Below are positions 1 through 8,374 of a stretch of 64,000 bases of DNA, in pieces. Numbering within the stretch: position 1 is the first letter of the stretch; each line of letters starts with the position of its first letter. The stretch lies in the NCBI RefSeq assembly GCF_902497995.1, contig NZ_CABVII010000010.1, forward strand, positions 124,001 through 188,000. The letters run 5' to 3'. Under the pieces are notes generated by a model, which ran no database searches, was not told the DNA's origin, and saw only the letters and a program-made list of their open reading frames with translations. Source of the DNA: Pseudomonas fluorescens. GTDB lineage: Bacteria > Pseudomonadota > Gammaproteobacteria > Pseudomonadales > Pseudomonadaceae. A program made the translations under genes and the position numbers.

Positions 1-1437
1 GTCGATCAGCCATTCGACGCGCGGGTCGAATTTCCACCAGCGCTCTTCTTCGTTGGCGTCCGGCAGGGCCTGGAAGCTGACTTCCGGGTACAGCTCGGCG
101 TGATCGCCCAGCGGCAGTTCGAGGTATTCGTCCGGGCACGGCAGCGGGTACGGGTGCAGATTGCGTTCCGGGAAACCCTGCACCGCGGCGCGGGTGTTGC
201 GAAACAGCACGCGGCCGGTGCCGTGGCGGTCCAGCAGTTCGCGAACCAGACGGGCGCCGGCTTCGGTGTCGCCATCGTTGACTGCGGTCAATAGCGCTTC
301 GCCTTCATTGCCGAGGAAGCCGTGGATGGTCTTGTGCGCTTCAGGCGACAGGCGCCCTTTGTCCAGCAGTTCCTGAACGGCTTCTGCGACCGGGCGATAG
401 TTTTCGCTCTCGGCGCGGAAGGCCTGCAGGTCATGGAAACGGTTCGGGTCGAGCAGGCGCAGACGGGCAAAGTGGCTGTCCTGGCCCAGTTGTTCCGGGG
501 TTGCGGTCAGCAGCAAGACGCCCGGGATCGTTTCAGCAAGCTGCTCGACCAGGGTGTACTCGGGGCTGGCCTTGTCTTCGTGCCATACCAGGTGGTGGGC
601 TTCGTCGACCACCATCAGGTCCCAGCCGGCGGCGAACAGTGCGTCCTGGGCCTTTTCGTCTTCCACCAGCCACTCGAGTGCGACCAGCGCGAGCTGGGTG
701 TCTTCGAACGGGTTGGAGGCATCGCTTTCGATGAAGCGTTCTTCGTCGAACAGCGCGACTTGCAGGTTGAAGCGACGGCGCATCTCCACCAGCCACTGGT
801 GCTGCAGGTTTTCCGGCACCAGGATCAGCACGCGGTTGGCGCGACCCGAGAGCAGTTGGCGATGGATCACCAGGCCGGCTTCGATGGTCTTGCCCAGGCC
901 TACTTCATCCGCCAGCAGCACCCGCGGCGCAATCCGGTCGGCGACTTCGCGGGCGATGTGCAGCTGGTGCGCGATCGGTTGCGCACGCACGCCGCCCAGG
1001 CCCCACAGCGCGGACTGCAATTGGCGGCTGGTGTGTTCCAGGGTGTGATAACGCAGGGAGAACCAGGGCAGGGGATCGATCTGGCCGGCAAACAGGCGGT
1101 CACTGGCCAGACGGAACTGGATGAAGTTCGACAGTTGGGTTTCCGGCAGCGTGACCACTTCGTTCTGTGCATTGAGGCCGTGGTAGACCAGCAGGCCGTC
1201 GACGTCGTCGACTTCCTGTACGGTCAGTTTCCAGCCTTCGAAGTGAGTGATCGAGTCGCCCGGCGAAAACCGCACACGAGTGAGGGGCGCATTCCGTAGC
1301 GCGTACTGGCGAGTGTCGCCAGTGGCCGGATAGAGCACGGTCAACAAGCGACCGTCCTGTGCCAGAACGGTGCCCAAACCCAGCTCGGCTTCGCTGTCAC
1401 TGATCCAGCGTTGCCCCGGTTGATACTGCTGCGCCAT
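1..1437 (-). CDS. rapA: RNA polymerase-associated SWI2/SNF2 ATPase RapA (HepA), N-terminal 479 residues
   Basis: RapA is a Swi2/Snf2 ATPase that binds RNA polymerase and helps recycle it during transcription. Reading the minus strand from the ATG at 1437 gives an uninterrupted frame running off the left edge. It opens with the RapA N-terminal domain and then shows the Walker A segment ADEVGLGKT near residue 180 and the DEAH box VVDEAHH near residue 276. The C-terminal helicase lobe lies outside the window. The family is about 950 residues long, so roughly half is present. Family identity is clear; the missing half cannot be judged. Confidence 0.93.
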   Translation of the reverse strand, partial: MAQQYQPGQRWISDSEAELGLGTVLAQDGRLLTVLYPATGDTRQYALRNAPLTRVRFSPGDSITHFEGWKLTVQEVDDVDGLLVYHGLNAQNEVVTLPETQLSNFIQFRLASDRLFAGQIDPLPWFSLRYHTLEHTSRQLQSALWGLGGVRAQPIAHQLHIAREVADRIAPRVLLADEVGLGKTIEAGLVIHRQLLSGRANRVLILVPENLQHQWLVEMRRRFNLQVALFDEERFIESDASNPFEDTQLALVALEWLVEDEKAQDALFAAGWDLMVVDEAHHLVWHEDKASPEYTLVEQLAETIPGVLLLTATPEQLGQDSHFARLRLLDPNRFHDLQAFRAESENYRPVAEAVQELLDKGRLSPEAHKTIHGFLGNEGEALLTAVNDGDTEAGARLVRELLDRHGTGRVLFRNTRAAVQGFPERNLHPYPLPCPDEYLELPLGDHAELYPEVSFQALPDANEEERWWKFDPRVEWLID

Positions 1438-1654
1438 GCTGCCTGTCTCCCACCTTGAAAAAGCGGGCTATCTTAACGGAATGAGGGCTTCAGGGCCAAA
1501 GGACTCTCATAAAACTCACGGTATTACCTTAGACTACCCATGCGAGGGGTGCAGGCCGGGGCATCTATTCGTGCCAACCGGGTCACAGTTTGCAACCGAT
1601 GGCTCAAGTCGCCATCTGCGCAGCCGACAGCCTGCTGACAGGAGACCCATCATT

Positions 1655-1996
1655 ATGCTGCCACCGATGCTCCCCTTGAGTGCGGTTCCGATCACCTCAC
1701 AACTTGACCCGGTCCGCCCGCGTCCGGATATCCCGCCTGTGGTGCCGGTGCAGGAAAGCTCCAGCGAAAGCACGATCGACCTGCAGCAACGCGATCCGGA
1801 AGAAGCGGCCTTTCAATTGCGCGAGGAACAACGTCGCAAGCAGGAGCGGGAAAAGCGTCGTCGAGAAACTGATGACAGCGTTGAAGTACACCTGGCGATT
1901 CCCGGTACCGAGCTCAACGCCGACAACACCGTGCCGGTCGTGCCGCTGATTGAAGGCGAGCCGCGTCAGGGTTTGTGGGTCGATATCAAGATTTGA
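1655..1996 (+). CDS. conserved hypothetical protein, 113 residues
   Basis: A small, highly charged soluble protein with no recognised domain. The ATG at 1655 is chosen because GGAGACC lies a short distance upstream, while the open frame further upstream reads through a non-coding-looking leader. The N-terminal third is proline rich (PPMLPLSAVPI, RPRPDIPPVVPVQ); the centre is a charged segment rich in E, Q, R and K, likely a helix or coiled coil; the C-terminus is hydrophobic and ends GLWVDIKI. It diverges from rapA and may share a promoter region with it. Function unknown. Confidence 0.6.
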   Translation: MLPPMLPLSAVPITSQLDPVRPRPDIPPVVPVQESSSESTIDLQQRDPEEAAFQLREEQRRKQEREKRRRETDDSVEVHLAIPGTELNADNTVPVVPLIEGEPRQGLWVDIKI

Positions 1997-2067
1997 GGCG
2001 ATGGCTGTTCAGGGTTGCCGTCAGACTGCATTATTATGAAAACCTGCCAAGCGATGTACTGAACGCC

Positions 2068-2229
2068 ATGAGTCAAGACGACAAGCTGATCGACCTCAAC
2101 ACCGAACGCGCCAAGCGGGTTCATGACCTCAACGAAAAACGCCTGAACGAAGTGCGCCAGGCATTTGAACAGGCCATGCCATTGGGTAAAGCGAAGAAAA
2201 AGCCGAAAAACAAACCGAAAAAGCGTTGA
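2068..2229 (+). CDS. small basic hypothetical protein, 53 residues
   Basis: The ATG at 2068 begins a 53-residue protein that starts MSQDDKLIDLNTERAKRV, has a charged helical middle, and ends in a lysine-rich tail (KAKKKPKNKPKKR). The frame is open further upstream (to 1975), but that part overlaps the preceding gene and looks non-coding. No strong Shine-Dalgarno sequence precedes the ATG, so the exact start is uncertain. The basic tail suggests nucleic-acid contact, which is inference only. Confidence 0.5.
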   Translation: MSQDDKLIDLNTERAKRVHDLNEKRLNEVRQAFEQAMPLGKAKKKPKNKPKKR

Positions 2230-2244
2230 TGTCCCCTGCATCGG

Positions 2245-2258
2245 TTGATGCAGGTCAA
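2245..2258 (+). promoter_or_regulatory. distal Anr/FNR-type box upstream of ccoM
   Basis: TTGATGCAGGTCAA fits the Anr/FNR consensus TTGAT-N4-ATCAA at nine of ten defined positions. Its centre lies 49 bp upstream of the centre of a second box, near -90 relative to the predicted start, a position used by class I activators. Confidence 0.6.
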
Positions 2259-2293
2259 TTTTCTCCCTCCTTTACGCCCAGTCTCGGGCGACA

Positions 2294-2342
2294 TTGATCC
2301 CGGTCAATATTCTCTTCTGCCTGATTGGTTACCTTAGCCTCA
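2294..2342 (+). promoter_or_regulatory. Anr-dependent promoter of ccoM
   Basis: TTGATCCCGGTCAA (2294-2307) is a second Anr/FNR box. A -10-like TACCTT lies at 2330-2335, so transcription should begin near 2342, placing the box centre at about -41.5, the standard class II position. No -35 hexamer is needed in such promoters. This predicts induction at low oxygen, which suits a cbb3 oxidase subunit. Confidence 0.7.
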
Positions 2343-2373
2343 TCGCAACAAGGCAACTGCAGGGAGAGCCAGC

Positions 2374-2487
2374 ATGTTTCTCGACAACGTGGTGATCGCC
2401 GGAGTGCTGACAGTCGGCCTCATGCTTCTGTTTTTTGCAGGGTTTGGATTTTTTATCTGGAAGGACTCGCATAAGCGCAAGCCATAG
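2374..2487 (+). CDS. ccoM: cbb3-type cytochrome c oxidase small subunit CcoM, 37 residues
   Basis: CcoM is a single-span subunit of the high-affinity cbb3 terminal oxidase described in Pseudomonas stutzeri, encoded away from the ccoNOQP operon. The ORF begins MFLDNVVIAGVLTVGLM, has one hydrophobic span over residues 6-29, and ends with the basic tail WKDSHKRKP. Length and sequence resemble the known subunit as I recall it. AGGGAG lies 7 bases before the ATG. Two Anr boxes upstream support an oxygen-related role. The gene is very short and easily missed; the assignment rests on resemblance, not on a search. Confidence 0.75.
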   Translation: MFLDNVVIAGVLTVGLMLLFFAGFGFFIWKDSHKRKP

Positions 2488-2580
2488 GTTTTTGTGGATG
2501 TAATGAGCACGCAAGGCATTTTGGGCGACTTCGGTCGCCTTTTTTTTGTCTGCGAAAATATATCGAGGTACATAGATACC

Positions 2581-2674
2581 CTGTGGGAGCGGGCTTGCTC
2601 GCGAAGACGGCATGACAGCCAACATAGATGTTGAATGTTACGGCCTCTTCGCGAGCAAGCCCGCTCCCACATTT
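2581..2674. repeat. REPIN (inverted pair of REP sequences)
   Basis: CTGTGGGAGCGGGCTTGCTC followed by GCGAAG is met about 55 bp later by its reverse complement (CTTCGCGAGCAAGCCCGCTC then CCACA). Such inverted REP pairs are the non-autonomous mobile units common in fluorescent pseudomonads. It sits between ccoM and the pit terminator. Confidence 0.9.
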
Positions 2675-2703
2675 GTGCTGCGGTGTCAGGAAGAGCAGGA
2701 ATA

Positions 2704-2738
2704 AAAAAGGCGCGAACCTCACGGAACGCGCCTTTTTC
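2704..2738 (-). terminator. rho-independent terminator of pit
   Basis: On the minus strand AAAGGCGCG and CGCGCC form a stem around a 12-base loop and are followed by TTTTTT. It lies just after the stop codon of the phosphate transporter gene. The plus strand also carries an A-run and T-run, so it may work in both directions. Confidence 0.8.
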
Positions 2739-2751
2739 GTGCCGCTGTGTA

Positions 2752-4227
2752 TCAGCTGCCGAGTGCCTTGGAAGCCAGCCAGAACAAGCCGGCCGACAGT
2801 GCCACGGTCGCCGGCAGGGTCAGGACCCAGGCCAGCAGGATGGTTCTGACGGTACCGCTTTGCAGGCCACTTTTATTGGCGATCATGGTGCCGGCCACGC
2901 CCGAGGACAGGACGTGGGTGGTGGATACCGGCAGGCTGAAGATGTTGGCCAGGCCGATCAGGCTCGCGGTAGTGATCTGTGCCGACATGCCTTGGGAGTA
3001 GGTCATGCCTTGCTTGCCGATCTTCTCGCCGATGGTCAGTACCACGCGTTTCCAGCCAACCATGGTGCCGAGGCCGAGGGCCAGGGCGACCGCCAGAATC
3101 ACCCAGAACGGCGCGTATTCGGTGGTGGTGGTCAGATCTTTGCGCAACTTGTCCAGGTCAGCCTTTTCACGGGCAGCGAGGCTAGGCAACTTGCCGACTT
3201 TCTTCGCGGTGTCGTCAAGGCACAGCAGGTAGCGACGCACTTCGATGCGGCTTTCCGCCGACAGCGAGTGGTAGTCGGCTACACCCTTGAGGGTATCAAG
3301 CAAGGCCGTGATCGTCGGTTCGGTCTGTTGCGGGTTGCAACGGAATTTCTCTGGCAGATCGCCTTCCACGCTTTTGCCCAGGGCCAGGTATTCACCCAGC
3401 GTATCGGCATTGCGCTTGTAGAACTGGCTCAGGTGCAAGGTTGCGTCGCGAGTCCGTTCGATCTGGTAAGTCGTGCTGCCCAGGTCGAGCACAAACTGCG
3501 CCGGGACGATACCGATCAGCACCAGCATGATCAGGCCGATACCTTTCTGGCCATCGTTGGAGCCGTGCACAAAGCTGACGGCCATCGCCGAAATCACCAG
3601 CACCAGGCGGTTCCAGAACGGCGGGTGCTTCTTGTCGTCGATCTTGCGGCGCTGTTCCGGCGTCTTGTGCATCTTCGACAGCGGACGCCACCATTTAAGG
3701 CCGATCAATATCAGCGCGGCAACCAGGAAGCCGGCCATCGGCGAGAACACCAGGGAGGCGCCGATGTCGATCGCTTTCTGCCAGTTCACGCCGTCGGCCA
3801 ACGGAATATCGTTGATCAAGGCATTGGCCAGGCCGACACCGAGAATCGAACCGATCAGCGTGTGGGAGCTGGAAGCCGGGATGCCGAAATACCAGGTACC
3901 CAGGTTCCAGGTAATGGCGGCGGCAAGCAACGAGAACACCATGGCCAGCCCGTGACCGGTGTTCACATTGATCAACAGCTCCACCGGCAACAGGTGGACG
4001 ATGGCATAGGCCACGCCAACCCCGCCCAGCAGCACGCCGAGAAAGTTGAACACACCGGAAAAGAACACCGCCAGATGAGGCGGCATGGCTTTGGTGTAGA
4101 TAACGGTGGCCACCGCGTTAGCGGTGTCATGAAAGCCGTTGATGAACTCGAAGGCGAGGACAAAGGCCAGGGCGAGCAAGAGGCTCACAAGCACCCAAGC
4201 ATCCAGTCCGCTGAATAAATCGATCAT
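2752..4227 (-). CDS. pit: inorganic phosphate transporter, Pit family
   Basis: Pit proteins are inner-membrane, low-affinity symporters of metal-phosphate and protons. The 491-residue product carries both Pit signature segments: GFHDTANAVATVIYTKA near residue 31 and SFVHGSNDGQKGIG near residue 218. Many hydrophobic spans flank a long hydrophilic central loop (about residues 245-370), as in PitA of E. coli (499 residues). It is monocistronic, with its own terminator downstream and about 380 bp of non-coding DNA upstream. No PhoB box was seen there, in line with constitutive low-affinity uptake. Confidence 0.92.
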   Translation of the reverse strand: MIDLFSGLDAWVLVSLLLALAFVLAFEFINGFHDTANAVATVIYTKAMPPHLAVFFSGVFNFLGVLLGGVGVAYAIVHLLPVELLINVNTGHGLAMVFSLLAAAITWNLGTWYFGIPASSSHTLIGSILGVGLANALINDIPLADGVNWQKAIDIGASLVFSPMAGFLVAALILIGLKWWRPLSKMHKTPEQRRKIDDKKHPPFWNRLVLVISAMAVSFVHGSNDGQKGIGLIMLVLIGIVPAQFVLDLGSTTYQIERTRDATLHLSQFYKRNADTLGEYLALGKSVEGDLPEKFRCNPQQTEPTITALLDTLKGVADYHSLSAESRIEVRRYLLCLDDTAKKVGKLPSLAAREKADLDKLRKDLTTTTEYAPFWVILAVALALGLGTMVGWKRVVLTIGEKIGKQGMTYSQGMSAQITTASLIGLANIFSLPVSTTHVLSSGVAGTMIANKSGLQSGTVRTILLAWVLTLPATVALSAGLFWLASKALGS

Positions 4228-4604
4228 GAAGGTTTTCTGACCCGGTCGTAAGGGGGCGCGATTATGCCAGAAAAGACCGCTAATCGATGCACTTGCTGCT
4301 CATCGGTAACATTCTTCAACGAATTAATTTGTAAAAATACCTTGGTCCCCCGGGTTTTACCGGGTTTTACAAGTCATTGAATTTCTTTGGAAAGCCCCAG
4401 GCACAAGGGTTTCTCTCGTAGGACCGAGAGACTTCAACGCTTGTGTGAAATATCTGAAAAGAGGGCCAGACATATGCCATTTACCTCATCCGGTGGGTGA
4501 GGCAGGCGCTGCCCGCGGATAACGGGCGCGAAAAGGCAACATCTATACACCCCGCTTGTAAGGGGTGCAGACACCAGGCCCCGAAAGGATTCAGGCCGAG
4601 ACGG
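4228..4604. other. intergenic region upstream of pit
   Basis: No convincing gene. It should contain the pit promoter near 4230-4330 (minus strand). It also holds a perfect 10-bp tandem duplication, CGGGTTTTAC twice at 4351-4370, and a short hairpin CACCCC...GGGGTG at 4548-4567 that could be a weak terminator for the small minus-strand gene to its right. No T-run follows that hairpin. Confidence 0.4.
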
Positions 4605-4805
4605 TCACCGCTCTTCGGCTTTGAGTTCCTTTTCCATTTTCTGCAGTTCTTGAGTGAATGCCTGATCCTGAACGGTGGCGCGTTTGCGCCAAGGCTTGCG
4701 TTCCGGTTCGGGCTGGGCGGCGTAGGTGGTGACTTCTCCGCCGTAAACGTCCTTGTAGCGTTGTTCCTGACGCTCAAGTTCCGCGCGCAGTTCGTCTTTT
4801 GTCAC
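4605..4805 (-). CDS. conserved hypothetical protein, 66 residues
   Basis: A small, very charged protein starting at a GTG (residues [20 protein letters not shown]). The GTG at 4805 is preferred over the open frame further upstream because AGG lies about 8 bases before it and the upstream residues look non-coding. It contains a K/R-rich centre ([13 protein letters not shown]) and a C-terminal helix with alternating K and E. No domain recognised; similar short proteins occur in other pseudomonads as far as I recall. Likely cytoplasmic. Confidence 0.6.
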   Translation of the reverse strand: MTKDELRAELERQEQRYKDVYGGEVTTYAAQPEPERKPWRKRATVQDQAFTQELQKMEKELKAEER

Positions 4806-5371
4806 AGTGGTACCTGATTGAAATGAGATTAATTCTGGTGAAACGCGCTGCATCAAACCTATTGATCACACTCGTCGAAAGGACAACACCCGCGAAGGCA
4901 TCGTTTTCTGGGCATTTACAATCAATACTTCCATGTTGCAGGCGGCCACGGCACCAGAGACAAATAGCTGACGTAGCATCAGACTCCTGTTTCAGCGAGC
5001 GCCTGGTCGAAGCCTGTGAAGTGAGCATCTGGCGCTTGCTGCGAGCAGCGACGATGGGACATCGCGCTACCGGATGGCGAACTCGGTAAAAAACCGAGCA
5101 CCACTGAACTGTATTATAGCGGTCGATTCGAAGAACACTATCGTCAACGAGTTAAAAGTGGTTCTCCCTGTGTGATTGTTTTGTTGTTCGCAACTTCAGG
5201 GCCAACTAGGACGCCCCTCTATGTCAGGTTACAGCGGTGTCTTTGCGGCGCCATCAAGTCGGTCAAGTAACGACAATTACATTTACTCTCTTCTGCCTGT
5301 GCCCTGCAAGTGTGAACTGCTGCGGGACGGCGTAAATCCGCAAAAAAACATCGGGTGTTGGATAGCATGGA
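4806..5371. other. gene-free stretch before pcaR
   Basis: About 570 bp without a convincing gene. Short open frames exist on both strands (for example 5176-5388 plus) but lack ribosome sites and have unconvincing composition. The right end contains the pcaR promoter. No RNA gene was recognised. Confidence 0.4.
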
Positions 5372-5405
5372 TTGCGATTATCGGTTGAGCGTTCGATAAT
5401 CGCCC
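5372..5405 (+). promoter_or_regulatory. pcaR promoter with PcaR operator
   Basis: TTGCGA (5372-5377) and GATAAT (5395-5400) are separated by 17 bp and form a sigma-70 type promoter. The -10 is embedded in GTTCGATAATCGCCC (5391-5405), one mismatch from the PcaR site GTTCGATAATCGCAC reported for P. putida as I recall it. GCGATTATCG (5374-5383) and CGATAATCGC (5394-5403) form a perfect inverted repeat, so PcaR bound here would cover the promoter. Autoregulation is the likely outcome. Confidence 0.75.
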
Positions 5406-5485
5406 AATGTTGGCGCCCATGGCTTGTGCAGAATGTCGGGTGCCGCTTGTAATGCTCGCTGATCCGTGTGGGAAAAGGACCTGAT

Positions 5486-6328
5486 ATGAACGATCAAATG
5501 CGCAATTCCTTCGCCTCAGTGGCGCCGCCGATCGTTGCGTCGCCGGCCAAGCGGATTCAGGCCATGACCGGAGACCCTGATTTCATGACGTCCCTGGCCC
5601 GTGGCCTGGCCGTGGTGCAAGCGTTCCAGGAGCGCAAACGGCACCTGACCATCGCTCAGATCAGCCATCGTACGGAAATACCTCGCGCCGCTGTGCGACG
5701 TTGCCTGCACACCCTGATCAAGCTCGGCTACGCCACCACTGACGGTCGCACCTATTCGCTGCTGCCCAAAGTGTTGACCCTCGGCCATGCTTATGTGTCC
5801 TCGACACCGTTGGCGGTGTCCGCCCAGCCCTACCTGGACCGCATGAGCGAGCAACTTCACGAGGCTTGCAACATGGCCACGCTGGAGGGCGATGACATCC
5901 TGTATATCGCCCGCTCCGCCACCACCCAACGGCTGATTTCCGTTGATTTGTCGGTGGGCGGACGCCTGCCGGCCTATTGCACGTCCATGGGCAGAATTCT
6001 GCTCGCCGCGCTGGACGATACTTCGTTGCGCGAGTACCTCGATCATGCGGAGCTGCAAGCCAAGACCAGTCGTACCTTGCACACCCCGGAGGCCTTGCTC
6101 GAATGCCTGCAGGAAGTGCGGCAGCAAGGTTGGTGCATCGTCGATCAGGAACTCGAGCAGGGCCTGCGCTCGATCGCCGTTCCGGTGTACGACGCTTCCG
6201 GACAAGTCGTGGCGGCCTTGAATGTGAGTACTCACGCCGGCCGGGTCAGCCGCAACGAGCTGGAACAACGTTTCCTGCCGGGTCTGCTGAGCGCCAGCCG
6301 AGACCTCAGTGCACAGCTCTTCGCCTAA
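5486..6328 (+). CDS. pcaR: IclR-family regulator of the beta-ketoadipate pathway, PcaR
   Basis: PcaR activates pca genes when beta-ketoadipate is present. The 280-residue protein has an N-terminal winged helix-turn-helix (about residues 35-100, LARGLAVVQAF through AVRRCLHTL) and a C-terminal IclR effector domain (GRLPAYCTSMGRILLAAL, then RSIAVPVYDASG). The ATG at 5486 is preferred to a GTG at 5468 because AAGGA lies 7 bases upstream of it. It is followed by pcaI in the same direction after about 400 bp, and its own promoter carries a PcaR palindrome. Confidence 0.92.
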   Translation: MNDQMRNSFASVAPPIVASPAKRIQAMTGDPDFMTSLARGLAVVQAFQERKRHLTIAQISHRTEIPRAAVRRCLHTLIKLGYATTDGRTYSLLPKVLTLGHAYVSSTPLAVSAQPYLDRMSEQLHEACNMATLEGDDILYIARSATTQRLISVDLSVGGRLPAYCTSMGRILLAALDDTSLREYLDHAELQAKTSRTLHTPEALLECLQEVRQQGWCIVDQELEQGLRSIAVPVYDASGQVVAALNVSTHAGRVSRNELEQRFLPGLLSASRDLSAQLFA

Positions 6329-6331
6329 GTT

Positions 6332-6346
6332 GTTCGATAACCGCAC
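6332..6346 (+). promoter_or_regulatory. PcaR box next to the pcaR stop codon
   Basis: GTTCGATAACCGCAC differs at one base from the P. putida PcaR site. It starts 4 bp after the pcaR stop codon and 392 bp before pcaI. No good -35 hexamer stands at the right distance, so it may be an auxiliary or relic site. Confidence 0.55.
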
Positions 6347-6602
6347 ACAGGTGCATTTGTCGAATTGACGCTCCTTCCCCTGGATCACTAATGTCGCGGC
6401 AGCGTCAGCCACCTCGAGCGGGGGCTGACGGTGCTGGTGATTCCACCGCAGTGGCGGCGACGGCGTGTCAGTCGACATCAATGCCGGATGCCAGTCCGCC
6501 TTCGCGAGCAAGCCGGTCTCGCTCCCACAGTTGATCGCAGCGAGCCGGCTCCGGGCGGCGTTCCAACGAAGCTTTTGGGGATAGGTAGGCAGACAACAAT
6601 CT
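6347..6602. repeat. spacer with a degenerate REP half
   Basis: No gene seen. GTGTCAGTCGACATCAATGC followed by a TTCGCGAGCAAGCC arm and CTCCCACAG (6467-6530) matches the right half of the REPIN at 10905-10998, but with changes in the REP arm (GGTCTC in place of CGC). The left REP arm is missing. It appears to be an old, decayed insertion between two PcaR boxes. Confidence 0.5.
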
Positions 6603-6634
6603 GTGCGATAAACGAACACTCAGTCGATTATCGG
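6603..6634 (+). promoter_or_regulatory. PcaR operator and probable promoter of pcaIJF
   Basis: GTGCGATAAACGAAC (6603-6617) is an inverted-orientation PcaR box with two mismatches; TCGATTATCGG (6624-6634) is a second half-site one to two helical turns away. Their spacing (20 bp between equivalent bases) is close to the 19 bp seen in the pcaR promoter. The half-sites contain GATAAA and GATTAT, either of which could serve as -10. It lies about 100 bp before pcaI. Confidence 0.6.
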
Positions 6635-6737
6635 ATTGTTTGGCGTTTTGCGCGGGCTTACTCTTCAGTCACTCCGGCGCTGCGCATCGCGCCTTTTTCT
6701 ACCACTGTCGGTTCATAACAAAACGGGAGCCTGCCCC

Positions 6738-7595
6738 ATGGCTGAAATCCTTTCGCTGCACGACGCGGTGAAGCAATTCGTTAACGACGGCGATACGGTC
6801 GCACTCGAAGGCTTCACCCACCTGATCCCTACCGCGGCGGGTCACGAAATCATTCGCCAGGGCAAGAAAGACCTGACCCTGGTGCGGATGACCCCTGACT
6901 TGATCTACGATCAGTTGATCGGTGCCGGTTGTGCTCGCAAGCTGATCTTCTCCTGGGGCGGTAACCCGGGTGTCGGTTCTCTGCACCGTCTGCGCGATGC
7001 CGTCGAGAAACAGTGGCCCCATGCGCTGGAAATCGAAGAACACAGCCACGCCGACCTGGCCAATGCCTACGTCGCTGGCGCTTCGGGACTACCTTTTGCT
7101 GTGCTGCGTGCCTACGCCGGCTCCGACCTGCCGAAGGTCAACCCGCTGATCAAGACCGTCACCTGCCCATTCACTGGCGAAGTGCTGGCGGCGGTGCCGT
7201 CGGTACGTCCGGACATCACCGTGATTCACGCACAAAAAGCCGACCGCAAAGGCAACGTGCTGCTGTGGGGCATCCTCGGCGTGCAAAAAGAAGCCGCGCT
7301 GGCGGCCAAGCGTTGCATCGTTACCGTCGAAGAAATCGTCGACGACCTCAATGCACCGATGAACTCTTGTGTACTGCCGACCTGGGCCCTGAGCGCGGTC
7401 TGCCACGTCCCCGGCGGCGCGCATCCGTCCTACGCTCACGGTTACAACGAGCGCGACAACCGTTTCTACCAGGCTTGGGACCCGATTGCCCGCGACCGTG
7501 AAACCTTCACCGCGTGGATCAACGAGTACATCCATGGCTGCGCTGACTTCAGCGAGTTCCAGGCCAAGCTGGCCGCTAGTTCGGAGGCGAAGTAA
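6738..7595 (+). CDS. pcaI: 3-oxoadipate CoA-transferase subunit A
   Basis: Subunit A of the enzyme that moves CoA from succinyl-CoA to beta-ketoadipate. The 285-residue protein shows the CoA-transferase family I fold with the start AEILSLHDAVKQFVNDGDTVALEGFTHLIP and the segment FSWGGNPGVGSLHRLRDAV. The ATG at 6738 follows CGGGAG; an upstream extension of the frame is rejected as it covers the promoter. The stop codon overlaps the pcaJ start (TAATG), so the two subunits are translationally coupled and probably made in equal amounts. Confidence 0.92.
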   Translation: MAEILSLHDAVKQFVNDGDTVALEGFTHLIPTAAGHEIIRQGKKDLTLVRMTPDLIYDQLIGAGCARKLIFSWGGNPGVGSLHRLRDAVEKQWPHALEIEEHSHADLANAYVAGASGLPFAVLRAYAGSDLPKVNPLIKTVTCPFTGEVLAAVPSVRPDITVIHAQKADRKGNVLLWGILGVQKEAALAAKRCIVTVEEIVDDLNAPMNSCVLPTWALSAVCHVPGGAHPSYAHGYNERDNRFYQAWDPIARDRETFTAWINEYIHGCADFSEFQAKLAASSEAK

Positions 7596-8374
7596 TGACT
7601 TACACCACCAATGAAATGATGACCGTCGCCGCCGCCCGCCGTTTGAAGAACGGTTCGGTGTGTTTCGTCGGCATCGGCCTGCCGTCGAAAGCCGCCAACC
7701 TCGCGCGTCTGACTTCCTCGCCAGATGTAGTCCTTATCTACGAATCGGGTCCGATCGGTGCCAAGCCGAGCGTACTGCCCCTGTCGATCGGTGACGGTGA
7801 GCTGGCGGAAACCGCCGACACCGTGGTCCCGACCGGTGAGATTTTTCGCTACTGGCTGCAGGGCGGGCGCATCGACGTCGGCTTCCTCGGCGCCGCGCAA
7901 GTCGACCGCTTCGGTAACATCAACACTACGGTGGTCGGTGATTACCATCAGCCGAAAGTCCGCCTGCCGGGTGCCGGTGGCGCGCCGGAGATCGCCGGTT
8001 CCGCCAAGAGCGTGTTGATCATCCTCAAGCAGTCGGCGCGTTCCTTTGTCGACAAGCTCGACTTCATCACCTCGGTCGGTCATGGCGAAGGCGGTGATTC
8101 ACGCAAGCGTCTCGGTCTGCCGGGCGCCGGGCCGGTCGGCATCATTACCGACCTGTGCATCATGGAACCGGAAGCCGGTACCCATGAGTTCGTGGTCACC
8201 GCACTGCACCCGGGCGTGACCCGCGAGCAAGTGACCGCTGCCACGGGTTGGGCGATTCGTTTTGCCGAACAGGTTGAAAACACCGCCGAGCCGACCGAGG
8301 TCGAGCTTAAAGCACTGCGCGATCTGGAAGCCCGCACTGCCGCGGCCCACGGCCAAGCACCTGGAGAAGCGTGA
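7595..8374 (+). CDS. pcaJ: 3-oxoadipate CoA-transferase subunit B
   Basis: Partner of PcaI; together they convert beta-ketoadipate plus succinyl-CoA to beta-ketoadipyl-CoA plus succinate. The 259-residue product carries the catalytic-subunit segment YESGPIGAKPS (around residue 49-59) with the glutamate expected to form the acyl-glutamyl intermediate, and GFLGAAQVDRFGNINTT near residue 99. It overlaps pcaI by one base and its TGA overlaps the pcaF ATG. Confidence 0.92.
   Translation: MTYTTNEMMTVAAARRLKNGSVCFVGIGLPSKAANLARLTSSPDVVLIYESGPIGAKPSVLPLSIGDGELAETADTVVPTGEIFRYWLQGGRIDVGFLGAAQVDRFGNINTTVVGDYHQPKVRLPGAGGAPEIAGSAKSVLIILKQSARSFVDKLDFITSVGHGEGGDSRKRLGLPGAGPVGIITDLCIMEPEAGTHEFVVTALHPGVTREQVTAATGWAIRFAEQVENTAEPTEVELKALRDLEARTAAAHGQAPGEA

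Noticed and set aside
322..1299. 325-codon open frame on the plus strand opposite rapA
   Set aside because: It lies fully antisense to the rapA coding sequence, whose helicase motifs are clear; high-GC genes create such shadow frames.
2635..4218. 527-codon plus-strand frame opposite pit
   Set aside because: Antisense to the Pit transporter, which has both signature motifs. The translation has no domain and is rich in Gln, His and Arg as shadows are.
5176..5388. 70-codon plus-strand frame upstream of pcaR
   Set aside because: No ribosome site, it overlaps the pcaR promoter palindrome, and the translation has no plausible fold.
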